Positions 29,414-32,649 of a stretch of 32,649 bases of DNA are shown here, in pieces. The stretch is from a virus, in the IMG/VR virus record IMGVR_UViG_3300042516_000971, positions 1 through 32,649 of that record; one strand, written 5' to 3'. The position numbers and the translations under genes were made by a program. Position 1 is the first letter of the stretch, and every line of letters starts with the position of its first letter. The notes under the pieces are model-generated. The model was not told the DNA's origin. It ran no database searches and saw nothing but the letters and a program-made list of their open reading frames with translations.

Positions 29414-29725
29414 ATGTCACTTACCAAAACCACAACTGTTGACCAAATCACAGTAACCGAGAACGGCATCGTTCTTTATCGTGAAGCAACACGCATCATG
29501 GAGGATGGCAATCAACTGAGCCAAACCTACCATCGTTCAAGCCTCACACCCGCACAAGATTTAACAGGCGTTCCTGCTAATGTCGTGGCAATCTGTAACA
29601 CAGCTTGGACTGCTGAAATTGTTTCCGCTTATCAAGCTGAACAGGCCCGTATTGCGGCTGAAAAAGAAGCACAGCGTTTGGCTGCCGAAGCTGCCGCCGC
29701 CGCACAGGAGCAGCCAGCTCAGTAA
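29414..29725 (+). CDS. Tail-fibre-associated small protein (103 aa)
   Basis: A 103-aa protein 18 bases after the fibre stop with AAAGGAAA upstream. It contains TVDQITVTENGIVLYREATR and IMEDGNQLSQTYHRSSLTPA, a pattern found beside fibre genes in other phages, then AVWT-like ICNTAWTAEIVSAYQ and a Glu/Ala coiled tail. Possible fibre chaperone or minor tail protein. The gene shares the A+T-rich codon use of the fibre tip, so the two may move together. Confidence 0.72.
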   Translation: MSLTKTTTVDQITVTENGIVLYREATRIMEDGNQLSQTYHRSSLTPAQDLTGVPANVVAICNTAWTAEIVSAYQAEQARIAAEKEAQRLAAEAAAAAQEQPAQ

Positions 29726-29739
29726 GTACAGAAACCCGT

Positions 29740-29757
29740 AGGCCCGCTTGGGCCTTT
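29740..29757 (+). terminator. Small stem-loop after the fibre accessory gene
   Basis: AGGCCC-GCTT-GGGCCT (29740-29755) is a perfect 6-bp stem followed by TT and then CAG. The T run is short, so termination is probably partial. Confidence 0.55.
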
Positions 29758-29780
29758 CAGAACATCGAAAGGAGCCCAAG

Positions 29781-30215
29781 ATGGGACGTTCTACAAACCT
29801 AGCCCGAGTTGCCAGAGGCGGCATCTTGCAAGTGGTCTACCAGCAAGTGTCTGGTTCGACCGTATCACTGACAGCTGACGGCGATGTCCTCACGGCGTCA
29901 ATCACGCCAACGTCTACCAGCTCCAAGATTCTCATCATGGCGCAAGCCCATGGTGACCGCAGCACCGGCTCATCTGCTGACTATGTCAACCAGAACATCA
30001 GGCGCGGCACCACAGACCTGATCACGTTTGGCCAGGGCATCGGATACCTGATTGCCAATGCCCAGCGCTGGAGCGCGAGCGGCATATACCTGGACTCACC
30101 CAGCACAACCAGTGCGGTGACCTACAAGATTTACAACGACGTGTTGGCTGGCACTGCCACGTTCAACTACTACGTCGGAGGCACATCAATCACTTTAATG
30201 GAGATCGCAGCATGA
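29781..30215 (+). CDS. Putative tail fibre/receptor-binding accessory protein (144 aa)
   Basis: ATG 29781 follows AAAGGAG; the frame is open upstream to 29748 without a better start. The protein is beta-rich: GGILQVVYQQVSGSTVSL, LTASITPTSTSSKILIMAQA, IYLDSPSTTSAVTYKIYN and a C-terminal TSITLMEIAA. The SITPTSTSSKILIM and LDSP(S/A)TTSAVTYK motifs are common in short phage proteins encoded beside fibre genes, often annotated as tail proteins. A surface-exposed role is likely. Confidence 0.72.
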   Translation: MGRSTNLARVARGGILQVVYQQVSGSTVSLTADGDVLTASITPTSTSSKILIMAQAHGDRSTGSSADYVNQNIRRGTTDLITFGQGIGYLIANAQRWSASGIYLDSPSTTSAVTYKIYNDVLAGTATFNYYVGGTSITLMEIAA

Positions 30216-30406
30216 GCGACAAGAACATGCCATTGACAGATGCTCAGATTGAAATGATCGCAGAGAGAGCTGCCGAGGTTGCGCTCAACAAGGTCTACAC
30301 CGAGGTCGGCAAGAACGTGCTGAAGAAGCTGGCTTGGCTGACAGGCGCTGCTGTGATTGGCCTGGCCATGTGGCTGAGCAATCACAACTCATTGCCGAAG
30401 GGCTGA
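30212..30406 (+). CDS. Small protein with one membrane span (64 aa)
   Basis: It overlaps the previous gene by ATGA. Residues 1-38 are charged and helical (DAQIEMIAERAAEVALNKVY). Residues about 40-57 form a hydrophobic helix (LAWLTGAAVIGLAMWLS). This amphipathic-plus-TM layout is common at the start of phage lysis clusters and would fit a small holin or antiholin, but so would several neighbours. Confidence 0.72.
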   Translation: MSDKNMPLTDAQIEMIAERAAEVALNKVYTEVGKNVLKKLAWLTGAAVIGLAMWLSNHNSLPKG

Positions 30407-30408
30407 CC

Positions 30409-30540
30409 ATGCTGACCGCACTCACCATCGCTGCATTGCTGGGCGCTGTGGAGTACAGGTGTGTGCGATGGACATGGGCTGGCGATGTGTTCAACCGCAG
30501 AGTCCACTGTCTTGAGTGGAAGAAAGTGGAAAGAAAATGA
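30409..30540 (+). CDS. 43-aa conserved small phage protein
   Basis: ATG 30409 comes two bases after the previous stop. The product has a short hydrophobic N-terminus (MLTALTIAALLGAVEYR) then CVRWTWAGDVFNRRVHCLEW and a basic end. I recall this EYRCVRWT...RRVxCLEW pattern from short phage proteins near lysis genes. It overlaps the next gene by ATGA. Function unknown. Confidence 0.72.
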   Translation: MLTALTIAALLGAVEYRCVRWTWAGDVFNRRVHCLEWKKVERK

Positions 30541-31034
30541 TTGATCCAATGACAGCCCTAGCGGGCATACAGTCAGCAATCAGCATGGTCAAGAAGGCCA
30601 GCAAGGTGGCCAATGACCTGGGCTCTCTGGCCCCCATGATCGGCAAAATGTTTGATGCCAAGAGTGTGGCCACAAAAGCCATGCTCCAGGCAAAGCGCGA
30701 CAAGAAGGGCTCCAACATGGGAGCTGCTCTTCAGATTGAGATGGCGCTGGAGCAAGCCAGAGCATTTGAGGAAGAGCTGAAGATGCTCTTCATGCAGACT
30801 GGCAAGATCGACGTGTGGAACAAGATCAAGCAGCGCCAGGCTGAGATGGACAGGGATGATGCCAAAGAGATGGCAGCGTTGAAGGCCGAGGAAAAAAAAG
30901 CCAAACAAAAGGAACAAGAGCAGCTAGAGATGGCGGCTCTTATTGGCGGGATCGCGTTCGTCATCCTTCTAGTTGGTATCGGCATCAATGAACTGATGGA
31001 CTTTTGTGCAACCACTCGCCGCTGTGGCCGATGA
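30537..31034 (+). CDS. Coiled-coil protein with a C-terminal membrane span (165 aa)
   Basis: Start ATG 30537 by ATGA overlap. The N-terminus is GIQSAISMVKKASKVANDLG, then MIGKMFDAKSVATKAMLQAK, a long charged coiled coil (residues about 70-135, KAEEKKAKQKEQEQLEMA) and a membrane helix (about 136-152, GGIAFVILLVGIGI). Similar proteins occur in many podophages between tail and lysis genes, where they are annotated hypothetical. A membrane-linked role at assembly or lysis is plausible. Confidence 0.78.
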   Translation: MIDPMTALAGIQSAISMVKKASKVANDLGSLAPMIGKMFDAKSVATKAMLQAKRDKKGSNMGAALQIEMALEQARAFEEELKMLFMQTGKIDVWNKIKQRQAEMDRDDAKEMAALKAEEKKAKQKEQEQLEMAALIGGIAFVILLVGIGINELMDFCATTRRCGR

Positions 31035-31180
31035 ATGAGTACCAGAAACAATTCGACCTGGTCTGCAAAATCATCTGCTACGGCTGCGCTGCCTGGTGGT
31101 TTCTTGGCTTTCTCAAGTTTCTGCCTGATGAGCTGTCGAACAAGATTGTGAGCTTGCTGCTCGGAAAGATTGGTTTATGA
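31031..31180 (+). CDS. Small hydrophobic protein (49 aa)
   Basis: A 49-aa gene with ATGA overlaps at both ends (31031 and 31177). The product has a hydrophobic centre with aromatic residues (CYGCAAWWFLGFLKFLP) and a second hydrophobic end (IVSLLLGKIGL). It is a small membrane protein and a possible holin-like candidate. No family is recognised. Confidence 0.68.
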   Translation: MNEYQKQFDLVCKIICYGCAAWWFLGFLKFLPDELSNKIVSLLLGKIGL

Positions 31181-31383
31181 AATACCTGTTGTTGATATTG
31201 CTGCTGACCGGATGCAACGACACCTATCGATACAAGTGCCAAGACCCGGACAGATTCACTGAGCCTGAGTGCCAGAAGCCTCGCTGCCTGTTCACTCAAA
31301 CTTGCCCCGAATACCTGGTCGCACCAATCTTGGAAAAGAAAGTTAACGATGTCCAACAACCAGAAACCAAACCTAACAACTGA
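31177..31383 (+). CDS. Small Cys-rich lipoprotein (68 aa)
   Basis: A short signal peptide with lipobox LLTGC puts Cys 13 at the mature N-terminus, so it should be lipidated and face the periplasm. The mature part has CNDTYRYKCQDPDRF, PECQKPRC and QTCPEYL, a Cys/Pro pattern common in small phage lipoproteins of lysis regions. The starting overlap is ATGA. It is separate from the Rz1 encoded further on. Role unknown; a periplasmic lysis accessory is plausible. Confidence 0.8.
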   Translation: MKYLLLILLLTGCNDTYRYKCQDPDRFTEPECQKPRCLFTQTCPEYLVAPILEKKVNDVQQPETKPNN

Positions 31384-31870
31384 GGAATTTGAAGTCCGCG
31401 TGTGGGGCTTCGTCGTGGTTGTTGTGACGTTGATCTTGTGCTTCATCGTCATCGCTTTGCTCTACTCGGTGACCTTTGTGACTCAGCCGATCAAGAGCAT
31501 GGCACCCATTGACCAGGCATACACCAAGATGCTGAACGACATCGTGCTGCTGATTGTGGGCGGCATTGGTGGCGTGATGACCAAACGTGCTGCTGGCGCT
31601 ATGGCCAAAGCATTTACACCTCAGACACCACCGATGCAGCAGCCGTGCCCGCAGCCAATGTATGGCGGTGCATACAGCTCAAGCTACGCGCCACCACCTT
31701 CGGCCTACGGTGGCTTGCCAAGCCAGCCATTCGGTGCAATGCCGGTTTGGAAGAACCCAGAACTTGACGAATCCTGGACACCACCACCGCCGCCGACCAC
31801 ACCGCCAGATCACCTGGAAGATGACCATGAGCGCGAGCAGCTGGCGCTGGCAAGAACGGAGGCTGAGTGA
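31349..31870 (+). CDS. Putative holin-like membrane protein (173 aa)
   Basis: A 173-aa protein overlapping the lipoprotein gene by 35 bases. Residues about 19-45 are a strong membrane helix (WGFVVVVVTLILCFIVIALL), and residues about 64-77 a second hydrophobic stretch (IVLLIVGGIGGVMT). The C-terminal 90 residues are Pro/Gln/Tyr-rich and acidic at the end. The position just before Rz/Rz1 and the endolysin makes it the leading holin candidate, though the long Pro-rich tail is unusual for a holin. Confidence 0.6.
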   Translation: MSNNQKPNLTTEEFEVRVWGFVVVVVTLILCFIVIALLYSVTFVTQPIKSMAPIDQAYTKMLNDIVLLIVGGIGGVMTKRAAGAMAKAFTPQTPPMQQPCPQPMYGGAYSSSYAPPPSAYGGLPSQPFGAMPVWKNPELDESWTPPPPPTTPPDHLEDDHEREQLALARTEAE

Positions 31871-32337
31871 TGCTACCAATACCCCTGCCCTGGCTAATCG
31901 TCGGCGTGATCATCTCGCTGTTTGGCACCTATCGCGTTGGCCATCACTACGGCTGGCTGGAGCGCGACAACGACATGAAGCTGGCCATCGCCAAGAAGAA
32001 TGAAGAGGCCAGAAAGAAAGAGCAAGAGCTTGGCGAAAAGCTCCAGGATCAAGAAACCCAACTGAGAAAGGCTAAAGATGAAGTCGTTAAAAAGCAGACT
32101 GCTATGCATGAGCTTGCTCGCACTGGCCGGTTGCGCCTCCCAGCCCCAAGTTGTCCACAGGCCAGTGCAAGTGCCACCCCTGCCCCAGGAAATAGCAACA
32201 CCGATGCAACCGAACTTGAGCGACAGACTATTGAAACTCTTATCGACATCGTCGCCGAAGGAGACAAAGCCATCACCAAGCTCAACGCCTGCATCGGTGC
32301 CTACAACGAAGTGAGGAACATCATCAATGGTCAATAG
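31870..32337 (+). CDS. Rz: Rz-like inner-membrane spanin
   Basis: A 155-aa protein with an N-terminal membrane helix (about residues 6-22, LPWLIVGVIISLFGTY) followed by a long coiled coil (about 33-78, KKNEEARKKEQELGEKLQDQ) and a periplasmic tail. This is the i-spanin design; with Rz1 it fuses inner and outer membranes at the end of lysis. The ATG at 31870 overlaps the preceding stop (TGATG); a GTG lies one codon earlier. It sits between the holin candidate and the endolysin, whose ATG (32327) overlaps its 3' end. Confidence 0.88.
   Translation: MLPIPLPWLIVGVIISLFGTYRVGHHYGWLERDNDMKLAIAKKNEEARKKEQELGEKLQDQETQLRKAKDEVVKKQTAMHELARTGRLRLPAPSCPQASASATPAPGNSNTDATELERQTIETLIDIVAEGDKAITKLNACIGAYNEVRNIINGQ
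32078..32314 (+). CDS. Rz1: Rz1-like outer-membrane spanin, embedded in Rz
   Basis: A 78-aa lipoprotein encoded entirely within Rz in another frame. The signal peptide ends with the lipobox LALAGC (Cys 19). The mature part is Pro-rich (VVHRPVQVPPLPQEIATPM), as in lambda Rz1, and continues to a Lys/Ser/Pro tail. Complete embedding of Rz1 in Rz is a known arrangement and supports both calls. It should pair with Rz across the periplasm. Confidence 0.9.
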   Translation: MKSLKSRLLCMSLLALAGCASQPQVVHRPVQVPPLPQEIATPMQPNLSDRLLKLLSTSSPKETKPSPSSTPASVPTTK

Positions 32338-32649
32338 CGAACAACTGACAAGGCTACATATTGGCCCACAGTGGGTAGACCCTCTGAACCAAACCTTTGA
32401 GCGCTTTGGCATCATGAGCCCAACGCAGCAGGCCGCCTTCATCGGCCAGTGTGGCCATGAATGTGGACACTTCAAAACGCTGGAAGAGAATCTCAACTAC
32501 CGGGCCGAAGCTCTGATGAAGCTGTGGCCCAAGCGATTCCCATTGCTTGAGATTGCAAAGCAGTACGAACGCAACCCGCGCAAGATTGCCAACAAGGTCT
32601 ACGCAGACCGCATGGGCAACCGGGACGAAGCGTCAGGGGATGGGTTCAG
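32327..32649 (+). CDS. GH19-type endolysin, 5' part (continues at base 1)
   Basis: ATG 32327 overlaps the Rz stop region; the frame is open to the end of the window. The N-terminus has LTRLHIGPQWVDPLNQTFER then GIMSPTQQAAFIGQCGHECG, the GH19 segment that supplies the candidate catalytic Glu. From 32461 it repeats the sequence at base 1. The rest of the protein is at 1-466; joined length is about 199 aa. No signal peptide is seen, so a holin is required for release. Confidence 0.9.
   Translation, partial: MVNSEQLTRLHIGPQWVDPLNQTFERFGIMSPTQQAAFIGQCGHECGHFKTLEENLNYRAEALMKLWPKRFPLLEIAKQYERNPRKIANKVYADRMGNRDEASGDGF
32461..32649. repeat. Terminal direct repeat, right copy (matches 1-189)
   Basis: This is the second copy of the 189-base overlap. 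It differs from the left copy by CC in place of TT at 32539-32540, which changes Ser to Pro in the endolysin. See the left copy for interpretation. Confidence 0.9.

Noticed and set aside
27029-30215. Possible diversity-generating retroelement, since BPP-1-like phages carry one
   Set aside because: No reverse transcriptase frame and no template/variable repeat pair was seen near the fibre genes.
1-32649. tRNA genes, CRISPR arrays or insertion sequences
   Set aside because: No cloverleaf, repeat-spacer array or transposase pattern was recognised on reading; a dedicated tRNA scan was not possible.

Overview
The window is the near-complete genome of a tailed phage with a short-tailed (podovirus, T7/BPP-1-type) virion. 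The first 189 bases recur at the end (1-189 versus 32461-32649, two mismatches). The contig is therefore a closed circle or a circularly permuted molecule of about 32,460 bp, opened inside the endolysin gene. No host sequence, tRNA or rRNA gene was seen. The G+C-rich coding style, the DnaA-type boxes and protein families that I associate with phages of Burkholderiales suggest a betaproteobacterial, probably freshwater, host. That host call is inference.

Layout. (1) 466-4693, minus strand: a compact recombination operon reading leftwards: a 47-aa protein, a small serine recombinase, a 157-aa protein, two small membrane proteins, a 99-aa protein, a YqaJ-type exonuclease, a 31-aa membrane protein, a 61-aa protein and a RecT annealing protein. 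(2) 4694-4866: a divergent control region with a promoter on each strand, each overlapped by a related dyad. (3) 4867-7579, plus strand: a ribbon-helix-helix regulator, RusA resolvase, several small proteins (two zinc-ribbon-like) and a winged-helix replication initiator. The middle of the initiator gene carries a lambda-like origin: DnaA boxes, paired inverted-repeat iterons and tandem A+T-rich repeats. (4) 7580-7965: a 386-bp non-coding region with a strikingly symmetric dyad. (5) 7966-16754: an SSB-like small protein, terminase small and large subunits, a GNAT-like protein, two Ala-rich coiled-coil proteins, portal, scaffold, major capsid and a capsid accessory protein. (6) 16827-26992: tail tubular proteins A and B and the ejection (internal virion) proteins. 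(7) 27029-30215: tail fibre and receptor-binding accessory proteins. (8) 30212-32649 continuing at 1-466: the lysis region, with small membrane proteins, a lipoprotein, a holin candidate, Rz with embedded Rz1, and a GH19 endolysin.

The virion genes resemble T7/BPP-1, but there is no phage RNA polymerase, DNA polymerase, primase or helicase. Replication must use host enzymes recruited by the initiator, with RecT/exonuclease/RusA handling recombination and probably concatemer formation. A serine recombinase and a small repressor-like protein leave temperate or plasmid-like maintenance possible but unproven.

Most interesting observations: the origin embedded in the initiator gene; the symmetric 36-bp dyad at 7692-7727 and its shared motifs with the divergent control region; a probable overprinted gene at 23890-24087; an enzyme-like domain inside an ejection protein; and the cluster of tiny membrane proteins in the recombination operon.
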